A stretch of DNA of 64,000 nucleotides from Actinoplanes sp. M2I2 (GTDB taxonomy: Bacteria > Actinomycetota > Actinomycetes > Mycobacteriales > Micromonosporaceae): assembly GCF_023544445.1 (NCBI RefSeq), contig NZ_JALPVJ010000005.1, positions 310,001-374,000 of the forward strand. Reading direction: 5' to 3'. A model generated the notes under the pieces. It had not been told where the DNA came from. It was given only the letters and a program-made list of their open reading frames with translations, and did no database searches. The position numbers and the translations under genes were made by a program. Numbering within the stretch: position 1 is the first letter of the stretch; each line of letters starts with the position of its first letter. Shown here in pieces: positions 18,282-27,224 of the stretch.

Positions 18282-18925
18282 TGAGAACCCTGTACGTGGT
18301 CACCCATCCCGAGGCCACGCACCACGTCGACGGGCTGGTCGGCGGCTGGTACGACTCCGACCTCACGGCCCGCGGCCGGGAACAGGCCGTGAGGACGGCC
18401 GACGCCCTCGCCGCGTCGCTGCCCGCCCGTACCGATGGAGCCCCGCGGGCCGAGGTCCACTCCTCCGACCTGCTGCGCACCCGCCGGGCGGCCGACATCA
18501 TCGCCGGCCGGCTGGGCACCGAGGCGATCCTCGACAGCGACCTGCGGGAGAAGTCGTTCGGCGAGGCCGGCGGCAGACCACAGTCGTGGTTGGACGATCG
18601 CTTCATCCCGCCACCGCGATCCGGCGAGCGTCTGCGCCACGACGAGGGCGTGCCGGGCGCCGAGACCAAGGGGGACCTGGTCGTCCGGGTCTACGCCGCG
18701 GTGGAGCGGATCCTGAAGTCGGACGCGCCCCACCAGGTGATCGTGACCCACGGGATGGCCGCCACGTTCGTCGTCGCGGCCTGGATCGAGATGCCGCCGG
18801 AGTCGGCCGGGCGGGTGGCCTTCCGGTTCTCGCCGGGTGGCATCAAGACGCTGCACGAGGACGATCGCTACCACAACCACGCCGTCGTCCGGCTCAATGA
18901 CGTGGCCCACCTGACCGGATTCTGA
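18281..18925 (+). CDS. Histidine phosphatase family protein with atypical RHG motif
   Basis: 214 residues of the phosphoglycerate-mutase-like branch. The active-site His is retained, but the usual RHG is replaced: the N terminus reads [12 protein letters not shown], so Arg becomes Thr and Gly becomes Pro. The following family segment is normal ([14 protein letters not shown]). [14 protein letters not shown] supplies the second Arg-type ligand, [10 protein letters not shown] the acidic proton donor, and [11 protein letters not shown] the second catalytic His. Loss of the first Arg should weaken phosphate binding, so the substrate may be unusual. It is coupled by a one-base overlap to the giant membrane protein, suggesting the pair acts together at the membrane; that is inference. 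Confidence 0.85.
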   Translation: MRTLYVVTHPEATHHVDGLVGGWYDSDLTARGREQAVRTADALAASLPARTDGAPRAEVHSSDLLRTRRAADIIAGRLGTEAILDSDLREKSFGEAGGRPQSWLDDRFIPPPRSGERLRHDEGVPGAETKGDLVVRVYAAVERILKSDAPHQVIVTHGMAATFVVAAWIEMPPESAGRVAFRFSPGGIKTLHEDDRYHNHAVVRLNDVAHLTGF

Positions 18926-18975
18926 CCGCGAAGACGACACGCTAGCCTGCGGCGACACAGAATCAGGGGGGCGCA

Positions 18976-19623
18976 ATGCGACAGCGTGGGTGGGTGAACG
19001 CGGCGCTCGGCGTGGTCGTCGCGGCGGGCATTCTGGGTGCGGCCGTGCGGTTCTGGCCGGCGAGCGAGGCCGGGGCGACCGTGATCGCGCCGCCCTCCCG
19101 GGTCGTCGATCCCTCCGTACCCGAAGCGAAGCTGCTCGACAGCGTGCTCTCCGTCGAGGGCTGGCGCGACTTCGGCAACCCGGTCGGCTTCGCGTACGTG
19201 CCGAAGTCCCGCCCACCCGGCCTCACCGACCTGACCCCCGGCAACCCGCCCGACCTGACCGGCGGCTCACACCGGGGCAGCGGCAACGGCGCCCTGCTCG
19301 ACGCCTACCACCTCGAGGTCGACGGGAGGCGGGTCATGGTCGCGGTCGAGTTCTCCGCCGGGCCCACGTCGACCTGCGCCGACGTCGCCGGTCTCACCGC
19401 GGCGACGTGCGTCCGCGACGACAAGCCGATCACTCCCGAGCCCGATGATGTAGCCCTCCGCCACACGACGGCTTACTTGACGGCCGACAGCGCCGCCGCC
19501 CTCACGTCGGCGGAAGCCGAAGCAGCCAAGCGATTCTGGGCAACGGCCCCCTTCGTCCCGGTCACCGAGGCGACCTGGTTCACCGACCTGCTCGTCCGGG
19601 CCGAGGCCGCCGTCCAGAAGTGA
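18976..19623 (+). CDS. Membrane-anchored or secreted protein of unknown function
   Basis: 215 residues after a GGGGGG ribosome-binding site. One N-terminal hydrophobic helix (LGVVVAAGILGAAVRFW) serves as an uncleaved anchor or signal; the rest is extracytoplasmic. Two Cys (STCADVAG and AATCVRDD) lie ten residues apart and may be disulfide-linked. I recognise no domain. It follows the phosphatase gene by 50 bp on the same strand and may share its transcript. Confidence 0.75.
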   Translation: MRQRGWVNAALGVVVAAGILGAAVRFWPASEAGATVIAPPSRVVDPSVPEAKLLDSVLSVEGWRDFGNPVGFAYVPKSRPPGLTDLTPGNPPDLTGGSHRGSGNGALLDAYHLEVDGRRVMVAVEFSAGPTSTCADVAGLTAATCVRDDKPITPEPDDVALRHTTAYLTADSAAALTSAEAEAAKRFWATAPFVPVTEATWFTDLLVRAEAAVQK

Positions 19624-19626
19624 CTG

Positions 19627-20295
19627 TCAGCCCGCGATCATCTCGGACGGCGCCGGCCGGGGCAAGGCGCGGTCTGTTGCCGCGCTGTCGGGCTCGGGCA
19701 GGGGTTCGGTGTTGCGGCTGCTGAGGCCGTCGAGGGAGATGCGCAGCAGGCGGCGCCACGTGCCGGGGTGGCTGTCGGCGGTGGTCAGGACGGCCTGGCT
19801 CAGGGAGCCGCTGAGCAGGAACAGGTCCTCGGTGGTGACGCCGGTGCGCAGAACGCCGGCGTCCACGCAGCGGGTGCGTACCTGGTCGATCAGGGAGTAG
19901 CAGCGCTGGACGCAGGACTCACTGGGGCCACCGGTGGTGGCGTAGCTCTCGACGACGGCGCGATTGTCGGCCTGATTGTCGAGCAGCTGTTCGAAGAAGC
20001 CGACAAGTGCCTGCCACGGGTCCTCGGTGGCCACGGCCTGCTGGTGCGCGTCGGTGAGCCACGCGTTGAACTGCAGTTCCAGGACGGTGGCGAGCAACTC
20101 GTCCTTGGTCGGGAAATGGCGGTAGAGCGTGCCCATGCCGACGCCGCTGCGCCGGGCGATCTCCCGGACGTCCACGCCACCGCCGCACTCGGCGAACACC
20201 TCACCGGCCGCCGCGATGATCGCGGCCCGGTTGCGCTCGGCGTCGGCTCGACGGCCGGACCTGGTCGCGGCGGTGGCGTGATCGGCGAGCGTCAT
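19627..20295 (-). CDS. TetR family transcriptional regulator
   Basis: 222 residues from the ATG at 20295. The N-terminal helix-turn-helix is typical: NRAAIIAAAGEVFAE, then VDVREIARRSGVGMGTLYRHFPTKDELLATVLE. The C-terminal ligand-binding domain is of the SbtR/YxaF-like type common in actinobacteria. It is divergent from an F420-type reductase gene, and the 173-bp gap holds three perfect palindromes that are the obvious binding sites. It therefore probably represses both itself and the reductase, with an unknown inducer. Confidence 0.93.
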   Translation of the reverse strand: MTLADHATAATRSGRRADAERNRAAIIAAAGEVFAECGGGVDVREIARRSGVGMGTLYRHFPTKDELLATVLELQFNAWLTDAHQQAVATEDPWQALVGFFEQLLDNQADNRAVVESYATTGGPSESCVQRCYSLIDQVRTRCVDAGVLRTGVTTEDLFLLSGSLSQAVLTTADSHPGTWRRLLRISLDGLSSRNTEPLPEPDSAATDRALPRPAPSEMIAG

Positions 20296-20326
20296 GGTGT
20301 CCAGCGTACGACAGCAACCAGGCCGC

Positions 20327-20407
20327 GGAGCACTTGCTCCGTTTGTGGCCTGAACAACAGGAGCAGGTGCTCCGCTTGATGCTAGCTTGGTGCGGAGCAT
20401 CTGCTCC
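20327..20407. promoter_or_regulatory. Three perfect GGAGCA-NN-TGCTCC operators in the TetR/reductase intergenic region
   Basis: GGAGCACTTGCTCC at 20327-20340, GGAGCAGGTGCTCC at 20360-20373 and GGAGCATCTGCTCC at 20394-20407. Each is a 14-bp perfect palindrome apart from the central two bases, and each continues with GTTTG or GCTTG. Centre-to-centre spacing is 33 and 34 bp, about three helical turns, so bound dimers would lie on one face of the DNA. A TAGCTT hexamer between sites two and three could be a -10 element. Confidence 0.85.
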
Positions 20408-20468
20408 GTTTGATCGGGTCGACGGGGCCATCGCCTCGCCTGACCCGTCCGCGCACTGAGGAGACCCC

Positions 20469-21242
20469 ATGGCAACACTCGGCATCATCGGCGCCGGTGC
20501 CATCGGCACCAGGATCGCTCAGCGGGCGATCGCAGCCGGCATCGACGTCGTCCTGGCCAACTCCCGCGGCCCGGAAACTCTCACCGCGAAAGTCGCGCAC
20601 CTCGGTGCCCGGGCCCGGGCCGGGACCCCCGCGGAAGCCGCCCGAGCCGGCGACCGGGTGGTGGTGAGCATCCTTCCGCTCGCCGCCTACAACCAGCTGC
20701 CCGCCGCCGAACTGGCGGGCAAGGTGGTGCTCGACACGGGCAACTACTACGCCACGCGCGACGGTCGCCTCCCCGCCCTCGACGCGGGTGAGGTCACCAC
20801 CAGCGAATTCGTCCAGCAGCAGCTGGCCGGCGCCCACCTCGTCAAGGCCTTCAACAACATCAGCGAGCACCACATCTCCGCGCTGGCGCGCCCGGCCGGC
20901 GCGGCCGACCGCACCGCGCTACCCATCGCCGGCGACGACCCGCAGGCCAGGGCCGGCGCTGCTGAGCTGATCAGCCAGCTTGGATTCGACACTGTCGACG
21001 TGGGCCCGCTGGCCGAGAGCTGGCGCTTCGAACCCGAGACCGACCCCTATGTCGTGCCGTACTGCGCAGACCCCGACGCGATGTGGGCCGCTTGGGCGCA
21101 GCTCGTGGAAGCTCTACGCTCCGGCACTCCCCCGCAGCCGCCCGCAGCCGACCCGGGCGCCGCCCCGCTACCCGCGGCCCGGCTGCGCACCCTGCTCGCC
21201 GGCACGTCCCGCAAGCTCACCGCCGATCGCTTGATCGCCTGA
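20469..21242 (+). CDS. NADPH-dependent F420 reductase-like NAD(P)-binding protein
   Basis: 257 residues. The N terminus is a Rossmann dinucleotide fold (LGIIGAGAIGTRIAQRAIAAG, then LANSRGPETL). The Asn-Ser-Arg after the second strand suggests NADP preference. The middle reads VVVSILPLAAY, then VVLDTGNYYATRDG and AHLVKAFNNIS, characteristic of the F420-dependent NADP oxidoreductase family (pfam F420_oxidored). Such proteins move hydride between NADPH and F420, or are related dehydrogenases of unknown substrate. It is controlled by the divergent TetR through three operators, so a stress- or xenobiotic-inducible reductase is plausible. The C-terminal 50 residues (PPQPPAADPG and beyond) are a loose extension. 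Confidence 0.8.
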   Translation: MATLGIIGAGAIGTRIAQRAIAAGIDVVLANSRGPETLTAKVAHLGARARAGTPAEAARAGDRVVVSILPLAAYNQLPAAELAGKVVLDTGNYYATRDGRLPALDAGEVTTSEFVQQQLAGAHLVKAFNNISEHHISALARPAGAADRTALPIAGDDPQARAGAAELISQLGFDTVDVGPLAESWRFEPETDPYVVPYCADPDAMWAAWAQLVEALRSGTPPQPPAADPGAAPLPAARLRTLLAGTSRKLTADRLIA

Positions 21243-21277
21243 CGAACGGCTCCGGCCGGTCCGCCTGAATGGTCGGG

Positions 21278-22777
21278 TCAGGCGCCGGAGACGGGGTGGC
21301 AGAGCTGGGGGTTGGCCAGCTCGGCGCACGGGCGGTCGCCGTGGGCGCGGATGATGTCGGCTCCTACCTGGTTGGTGAGGTAGCGCAGGAAGCTGGCGGC
21401 CAGCGAGTGCGCGTCCGGGTCGCCGTGGGTGTAGCCGAGTTCGGTCTCCCAGAAGGGGTACGTGCCGTGGTCGGCGTCCGGCACGGTGGCGGGCCGGCCG
21501 TCGATGCGTACGAGGGCCAGGCCCGCACGGTCGGTCGCCGCGCCGAGTTCGCTGTAACCGAGCGCGCCCGGGAAGTCGACCACAGCGCTCAGCACGTCGT
21601 CGGTGGAGTTGCGGGCGCAGCGGACCACGCCGTCCGGGGAGCCGGGGTCGCGGTCGCGGCAGGTGTCGGAGTTGCTGCCCGGTTCGCGGACGCCGCCGAG
21701 GACCCGGCGCTGGAAGGCCGCCCGCGTCCCGGAACCGGGGTTGCGGCTGATCAGCCGGACGGGCACGTCGGCGCCGCCGATCTGCTTCCAGTTGGTGATG
21801 TCGCCGCGGTACAGGCGGCGGATCTGGTCGGTGGTCAGGTCGCGCACCCCGGTCTCGGCGTTGATCACCAGCGTGAACAGCACGAAGGCGATCGGCCGGG
21901 CCACCAGAGCGGGCATCCCCTCGGGCTTTTCGCCGTCCGAGAAGGCGAGCACGTCGGCCTTCTCGGTGGCCCGGTCGAGAGCCAGCAGACCCTCGCCGCT
22001 GCCGCGCATCTCGTACGAGAAGGAAGCCTCCGTACAGACGTCCTGATAGGACCGGGCCGCTTCCCGGATCACCGGCTCGAAGGCTGTCGAACCGGTCACC
22101 GTCAGCCGGCCGGCGGCGCAGTCGAGCGGGGTGCCGGTGTCGCTGCGGAAGAAGACGATCGACTGCGCGACCACCAGCAGGGCCAGGAAACCGACCAGCA
22201 CCATGGCCCTTTTCGGGGTGCCGGTACGGCTGCGCGTCTCGATGATGCGGCCGTCGCCCACGCCGCCCTTGATCGTGCCGACCACGAGCGGATCGGGGTA
22301 CGGCCCGTCGCTCTTCGTGGTGCCGTCGGAGCTCTCCAGCGCGGCCAGGACCTTGTAGTGGTCGTGCCGGTTCATCGGCACCTTGGGCAGCTCGATGAGG
22401 TCGTCGCGCACGGTGAGGCCGGTCAGGCTGGAGCGCAGGTTCTCGTCGCTCAGCTCGGTGACGACGAGCCCGACGACGCGCCGGCCGGGGAAGCTCACCC
22501 GGATGCCGGCCTTGTCGTCGTCGCGGACGGCGTAGTCGTGCTCGTCGATGTTGGTGCGTCCGGTGTTCTCGATGCGCAGCAGCACGATGCTGGGGTCGAC
22601 GAGCGGCATCCCGTCCTTGCTCAGCTCACCCAGCGCGCCGGGTGCGGCCGTCTCCCCCACGTCGTTGGCCGTGGTGTCCATCTGCACGCGGTATCCGAGC
22701 CGCTTGCGTCCCTTGACGAGGAACTCGTAGATCGCCGCGATACTCGGCACGACGATGCCGAGCGTCGCCAGTGCCAC
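21278..22777 (-). CDS. Membrane-anchored PstS-like substrate-binding protein with N-terminal extension
   Basis: About 499 residues from the GTG at 22777. A hydrophobic N terminus (LATLGIVVPSIAAIYEFLV) is followed by a roughly 150-residue cytoplasmic-type domain containing IVLLRIENTGRTNID. A second membrane helix (AMVLVGFLALLVVAQSIVFF) precedes a periplasmic-binding-protein-like domain of the phosphate-binding type: LTVTGSTAFEPVI, then DVLAFSDGEKP, LFTLVINAETGV, RLYRGDITNWKQIGG and RNPGSGTRAAFQ. No pst transport genes are adjacent, so it may act as a receptor or sensor. The start is uncertain: an in-frame ATC at 22795 lies five bases after GGAGG, while the GTG has no well-placed ribosome-binding site. 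Confidence 0.8.
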   Translation of the reverse strand: MALATLGIVVPSIAAIYEFLVKGRKRLGYRVQMDTTANDVGETAAPGALGELSKDGMPLVDPSIVLLRIENTGRTNIDEHDYAVRDDDKAGIRVSFPGRRVVGLVVTELSDENLRSSLTGLTVRDDLIELPKVPMNRHDHYKVLAALESSDGTTKSDGPYPDPLVVGTIKGGVGDGRIIETRSRTGTPKRAMVLVGFLALLVVAQSIVFFRSDTGTPLDCAAGRLTVTGSTAFEPVIREAARSYQDVCTEASFSYEMRGSGEGLLALDRATEKADVLAFSDGEKPEGMPALVARPIAFVLFTLVINAETGVRDLTTDQIRRLYRGDITNWKQIGGADVPVRLISRNPGSGTRAAFQRRVLGGVREPGSNSDTCRDRDPGSPDGVVRCARNSTDDVLSAVVDFPGALGYSELGAATDRAGLALVRIDGRPATVPDADHGTYPFWETELGYTHGDPDAHSLAASFLRYLTNQVGADIIRAHGDRPCAELANPQLCHPVSGA

Positions 22778-22861
22778 GCTCCACCAGAAGTCGATGACCG
22801 CCTCCGTGTTGTACCGGCTTCATCGATCGTAGGAGGGGCTCTTGAACGCCGCGTGAAGCCT

Positions 22862-23290
22862 TCAGGAACTGAGGCTGCGGACGAGCTGAGGGGCTGGGTT
22901 CACATAGGACCGGGTCGTCGTGACGACCGTCGGGACGGTTTCGTTGCCGTCGGCGACCGAGCGGACCGTGGCCGCGCCGTCGGGGTCGCCCCAGATGTCG
23001 ACCCAGTGGTAGCGGTCGGCCTGACGGGCCAGCGACCCGCGGAGCCGCACGCAGAACGGGCACCCCGGACGCCAGTAGATGATCGGGCGGCCGTCGGCAG
23101 CCTGGGCGGCGCGGGCCTCGGCGTCGGTGATCGACCGGGGGAACGCGCGGGGCGAGACGAGCACGGCCAAGCCGGCGACGACCGCGAGGAACACCACACC
23201 GGCGAGCGTCGAGCCGTCGGTCGCGAACAGCACCGCGCCGAGCACGCCGACAGCGACGAGGACAACCGTCGGTCGCCAGCGGCGCGTCAT
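22862..23290 (-). CDS. Membrane-anchored glutaredoxin/mycoredoxin-like protein
   Basis: 142 residues. Two N-terminal hydrophobic segments (VVLVAVGVLGAVLFA and AGVVFLAVVAGLAVLV) precede a glutaredoxin-like domain with the active site YWRPGCPFCVRLR, a CPFC dithiol. The downstream TVPTVVT segment supplies the cis-Pro loop. WRPxCPFC is characteristic of actinobacterial mycoredoxins, which reduce mycothiol mixed disulfides. The membrane anchor suggests a protein working at the membrane face. It begins nine bases after purE and is probably co-transcribed with it. Confidence 0.85.
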   Translation of the reverse strand: MTRRWRPTVVLVAVGVLGAVLFATDGSTLAGVVFLAVVAGLAVLVSPRAFPRSITDAEARAAQAADGRPIIYWRPGCPFCVRLRGSLARQADRYHWVDIWGDPDGAATVRSVADGNETVPTVVTTTRSYVNPAPQLVRSLSS

Positions 23291-23299
23291 GCCGTGAGA

Positions 23300-23797
23300 T
23301 TACCCGAGCAGACGGTCGCGCAGGGCGGCGTCCTTTTCGGCGACGAGCTTCTCGAGACCGGCCTGGAAGGCGGACATGCGGTTGCGCAGCGCGGGGTTCG
23401 CGGCGCCGAGGATGCGGACGGCGAGCAGGCCGGCGTTGCGCGCGCCGCCGATCGACACGGTCGCCACGGGCACCCCGGCGGGCATCTGAACGATCGACAG
23501 CAGCGAATCCATGCCGTCGAGGTGCTTGAGCGGCACCGGCACGCCGATCACCGGCAGCGGCGTCAGCGCGGCCACCATGCCCGGCAGGTGGGCGGCGCCG
23601 CCGGCCCCGGCGACGATCACCTGCAGGCCCCGGTCGGCCGCGTTCTCGGCGTAGTCGACCATCTTGCGGACCGTACGGTGGGCCGAGACGACGCCGACCT
23701 CGAAGGGCACCTCGAACTCGGCGAGCGCGAGCGCCGCCGCCTCCATCGTGGGCCAGTCGGAGTCGCTGCCCATGATGATCCCGACGAGCGGTGCCAT
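23300..23797 (-). CDS. purE: N5-carboxyaminoimidazole ribonucleotide mutase, PurE
   Basis: 165 residues. Purine biosynthesis: moves the carboxyl of N5-CAIR to give CAIR. The class I PurE core is complete: [13 protein letters not shown] near the N terminus, [11 protein letters not shown] with the catalytic His, [15 protein letters not shown], then [25 protein letters not shown] and [13 protein letters not shown]. The ATG at 23797 overlaps the purK stop by one base (TAATG), so the two are translationally coupled and act consecutively. Confidence 0.97.
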   Translation of the reverse strand: MAPLVGIIMGSDSDWPTMEAAALALAEFEVPFEVGVVSAHRTVRKMVDYAENAADRGLQVIVAGAGGAAHLPGMVAALTPLPVIGVPVPLKHLDGMDSLLSIVQMPAGVPVATVSIGGARNAGLLAVRILGAANPALRNRMSAFQAGLEKLVAEKDAALRDRLLG

Positions 23798-24939
23798 TAC
23801 CGGCCTTCCTGAAGCCATAGGGCGGCCCGGGCCGCGCGGGCCCGCACCGAGGTCATGTCGTCGCCCAGCACGGTGACGTGCCCGATCTTGCGGCCCGGGC
23901 GGACCTGCTTGCCGTAGAGGTGCACGCGGGCGCCGGGGTCGGTCGCGAACAGGTGGTGCAGCCGCTCGTCGATCGAGATGCCGCCCTCCTCGCCGCCGAG
24001 CACGTTCGCCAGCACGACGGCCGGGGCGGTCAGCGACGTCTCACCCATCGGGTAGTCGAGCACCGCCCGCAGATGCTGTTCGAACTGCGACGTCCGGGCG
24101 CCCTCGATCGTCCAGTGGCCGGAGTTGTGCGGGCGCATCGCGAGCTCGTTGACCACGATGCCGCCGACGGTCTCGAACAACTCGACGGCCAGCAGGCCGA
24201 CCACGCCGAGATCGTTGGCCAGGTCGATCGCGAGCTGCTGCGCCTTGAGCGCGAGTTCCTCGGGCAGACCGGGCGCGGGCGCGAGCACCTCGACACAGAT
24301 GCCGTCGCGCTGCACCGTCTCGACGACCGGGTAGGCCGCGACCTGCCCGAACGGCGAGCGGGCGACCAGGACGGCGAGTTCGCGGCGCAGCGGCACCCGC
24401 TCCTCGACGATCAGCGGGGTGCCGGTGGCCACCAGCTCCGCCGCCTGCTCGGGGCCGGCCAGCATCCAGACGCCCTTGCCGTCGTACCCGCCTCGGGTGG
24501 CCTTGGCCACGACCGGCCAGACACCACCCGCGAAGGTCTCGACGTCGGCGGCGGTCTCGACGCGGCCCCACCGCGGCACCGGGGCGCCCAGCGCGCCGAG
24601 CCGCTCGCGCATCAGACCCTTGTCCTGGGCGAACACCAGCGCCCGGGAGCCCGGGTAGATCTTGACGCCCTCGGACTCGAGCGTCTCGATGTGCTCGGTC
24701 GGCACGTGCTCATGATCGAAGGTGACGGCCTCGCAGCCCTTCGCGAACTCCCGCAGCGCGGCCAGATCGGTATGCGTACCGATCCGCACATCGGCCGCGA
24801 CCAGCGCGGCACTGTCATCGGGAGACACGCTCAGCACGCGCAGTGACTGACCGAGAGAAATAGCGGCCTGGTGGGTCATCCGGGCCAGTTGGCCCCCGCC
24901 CACCATGCCGACCACAGGCAGACCGGTTCGGGTATCCAT
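23797..24939 (-). CDS. purK: N5-carboxyaminoimidazole ribonucleotide synthase, PurK
   Basis: 380 residues of the ATP-grasp family; makes N5-CAIR from AIR, bicarbonate and ATP. Recognisable parts are [17 protein letters not shown] (preATP-grasp strand), [34 protein letters not shown] (ATP-binding lysines), and [26 protein letters not shown] truncated here to its key NxxRPHNSGH ligand motif. The C-terminal domain contains [18 protein letters not shown]. Full length. Its ribosome-binding site is GGTGAGG before the ATG. It overlaps purE and lies 12 bp downstream of the DUF255 gene. Confidence 0.97.
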   Translation of the reverse strand: MDTRTGLPVVGMVGGGQLARMTHQAAISLGQSLRVLSVSPDDSAALVAADVRIGTHTDLAALREFAKGCEAVTFDHEHVPTEHIETLESEGVKIYPGSRALVFAQDKGLMRERLGALGAPVPRWGRVETAADVETFAGGVWPVVAKATRGGYDGKGVWMLAGPEQAAELVATGTPLIVEERVPLRRELAVLVARSPFGQVAAYPVVETVQRDGICVEVLAPAPGLPEELALKAQQLAIDLANDLGVVGLLAVELFETVGGIVVNELAMRPHNSGHWTIEGARTSQFEQHLRAVLDYPMGETSLTAPAVVLANVLGGEEGGISIDERLHHLFATDPGARVHLYGKQVRPGRKIGHVTVLGDDMTSVRARAARAALWLQEGR

Positions 24940-24951
24940 CGCCTCACCAGC

Positions 24952-26946
24952 CTAGCGACCCAGGCGCGCCGCCAGATCGTCCGGGCTGGTCACCGGACGG
25001 TCGCAGACAAAACCCCGGCACACGTACGCCGTCGGGACGCCAGACTGCAGCGGCCGGTCGGCCAGCAGGGGGACCCCCGCGCGGTCGGGCTCGCCGGCGA
25101 CGATGACGGTGCCGGGCGGGGCGTGGCGATGGGCGGCGGTCAGCAGCGGTCCCTCCTGGCCCGCCGGCGCCACGATGGCGATCTCGTACGGCCCGGAGAG
25201 CGCAGCCTCGGCCACCGTCGCCGAGTAGCCCGCGAAACGGGGGTGACCGCCGATCACCGGGCCCGCGGTGGCCAGGGCCGCGTCGGCCGCCTCGCGGTAG
25301 CTGGGCTCACCGCTCAGAGCGGCGTACGCCACCAGGGCCGCGCAGATCGAGGACAGGCCGGACGGCGTGGCGTTGTCGGTCGGGTCGGCCGGACGGGTGA
25401 CCAGGCGCTCGGCGTCGTCGGCGGTGTCGTAGAAGCCACCCCCACCGGTGCCGAAGTGGCCCAGGGCCACGTCGAGCAGGTCACGCGCCCGGTCGAGCCA
25501 GACGCCGTCGGCGGTGAGCTGGTGCACGGCCAGGAACCCCTCGGCGACGCAGCCGTAGTCCTCGAGCACCCCGGCCGGCTCCCCCACCACGCCGTCGCGC
25601 GAGACCCGGCGCAGGCGGCCGTCGACGACGTGGCGCTCGGCCAGCACGGTGGCGATCTCGAGGGCGGCCACCCGGGACGACTCGGCGCCGGTCAGGAGGC
25701 CGTGCTCGGCCAGCGCGGTCACGGCCAGGCCGTTCCACGAGGCGACGACCTTGTCGTCCCGCGCGGGCTGCGGGCGGGTGGCCCGGGCGGCCAGCAACCT
25801 CTCCCGTACGTCCCGCCAGCGCTCGGTCAGCGCCGGGTCGGCCGAGTCGATGTCGCGGGCCAGCACGAGCACGCTGCTGCCGTGCTCGAACGTGCCCTCG
25901 GCGGTCACCCCGAACAGGTCGGCCGCCCACCCGCCGTCGTCGGCCCCGAGCACCTCGGTGAGCTGCTCGGGCGTCCAGGCGTAGGTCAGCCCCTCGACCC
26001 CCGCGGCGTCGGCGTCCAGGGCCGAGGCCAGCCCACCGGCCGGGGTCCCGAGGTCACGCAGCAGGAACGCGGCCGTCTCGTCGGCGATCCGCCGGACGAA
26101 CGGGTCGTCGGTCAGGCGCCAGAGCTGCGTGTACGCCCGGAGGAGCAGGGCGTTGTCGTAGAGCATCTTCTCGAAGTGGGGCACCGTCCAGGTCGCGTCG
26201 ACCGCGTACCGCGCGAAACCGCCGGCGAGCTGGTCGTAGATGCCACCGCGGCCCATCCGCTCGGCGGCGAACCGGACCGCCTCGAGCGCCTCGCCGGAAC
26301 CGGTGCGCTGATGGTGGCGCAGCAGGAAGAGCAGGCTCATGTGCGGCGGGAACTTGGGCGCGCCGCCGAAGCCGCCGTTGGTCGTGTCCTGATCCTTGAG
26401 CAGGCCGTTGGCCGCGGCGGTGAGCAGCTCGGCCGAGACCGGCGCCGTGGGCCCACCGACCAGCTGGGCCCCGCCGATCGCCTCGACCACGCTGGCGCCC
26501 TGCTGGACGACCTGCTCCCGCTGGTCGCGCCAGGCCGTGGTGACCGAGTCGAGCAGGCGCGCGAAGTTGGCCCGGGGGAAGTAGGTCCCGCAGAAGAACG
26601 GGTCGCCGTCGGGCGTGGCGAAGACCGTCATCGGCCAGCCGCCCTGCCCGGTCATGGCCTGGGTGGCGGTCATGTACACGGCGTCGACGTCGGGCCGCTC
26701 CTCACGGTCGACCTTGATCGGGACGAAGCCGTCGTTCATGAGCCGGGCAATCTGCTCGTCCTCGAAGGACTCGTGGGCCATCACATGACACCAGTGACAG
26801 GCCGCATACCCGACCGAGATCAGCACCGGCACGTCCCGGCGCCGAGCCTCGGCGAAAGCCTCCTCGCACCAGGGCCACCAGTCGACCGGGTTGTCCTGGT
26901 GCTGCAACAGATAGGGCGACGTTGCGGTGGCGAGCCGGTTGGACAT
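24952..26946 (-). CDS. DUF255 thioredoxin-domain protein (YyaL/SPATA20 family)
   Basis: 664 residues, full length for the family. The N-terminal thioredoxin-like domain carries [19 protein letters not shown] with a CHWC dithiol near residue 50, then [18 protein letters not shown] and [20 protein letters not shown]. The rest resembles six-hairpin glycosidase-like alpha/alpha barrels ([19 protein letters not shown], then [16 protein letters not shown] and [17 protein letters not shown]). The biochemical role of the family is unknown; a redox or protein-quality function is usually suggested. It is upstream of purK and probably part of the DUF255-purK-purE-glutaredoxin transcript. Confidence 0.92.
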   Translation of the reverse strand: MSNRLATATSPYLLQHQDNPVDWWPWCEEAFAEARRRDVPVLISVGYAACHWCHVMAHESFEDEQIARLMNDGFVPIKVDREERPDVDAVYMTATQAMTGQGGWPMTVFATPDGDPFFCGTYFPRANFARLLDSVTTAWRDQREQVVQQGASVVEAIGGAQLVGGPTAPVSAELLTAAANGLLKDQDTTNGGFGGAPKFPPHMSLLFLLRHHQRTGSGEALEAVRFAAERMGRGGIYDQLAGGFARYAVDATWTVPHFEKMLYDNALLLRAYTQLWRLTDDPFVRRIADETAAFLLRDLGTPAGGLASALDADAAGVEGLTYAWTPEQLTEVLGADDGGWAADLFGVTAEGTFEHGSSVLVLARDIDSADPALTERWRDVRERLLAARATRPQPARDDKVVASWNGLAVTALAEHGLLTGAESSRVAALEIATVLAERHVVDGRLRRVSRDGVVGEPAGVLEDYGCVAEGFLAVHQLTADGVWLDRARDLLDVALGHFGTGGGGFYDTADDAERLVTRPADPTDNATPSGLSSICAALVAYAALSGEPSYREAADAALATAGPVIGGHPRFAGYSATVAEAALSGPYEIAIVAPAGQEGPLLTAAHRHAPPGTVIVAGEPDRAGVPLLADRPLQSGVPTAYVCRGFVCDRPVTSPDDLAARLGR

Positions 26947-27224
26947 CCCTGCTGCTCCTGATCTTGACGCTCATGGGTTGCACGTGGCCCGTAGATCCGT
27001 TCGATCCACGAGTCAATCACACGAGATTGCGAGAAGCGGTTGATCGAGCACCCGGCTCGCCCAGCCTGATTACCCACCCTCGGAGAAGGCGAACGTGCCC
27101 TTCTCGGCGCCCCGACAGACCCGCTCCGGCCTGCGTCCGCCCCTGCAACCTTCGGTCCAGCCAGATCTTCTGTCAGGCTTCGAGGCCGCTCTGGACCAGA
27201 GCAACCGCGACTAGCGTCGACATC

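Noticed and set aside
20327..20407. CRISPR-like or mobile-element terminal repeats
   Set aside because: The three palindromes are short, inside a divergent promoter region beside a TetR gene, and best explained as operators.
21269..23812. An 847-residue + strand frame opposite the PstS-like, glutaredoxin and purE genes
   Set aside because: It covers three well-recognised minus-strand genes and shows only Val/Gly/Arg/His-rich low-information sequence.
24871..26961. A 696-residue + strand frame opposite the DUF255 gene
   Set aside because: The DUF255 frame has clear family motifs; the opposite frame is repetitive Gly/Arg/His/Pro without motifs.
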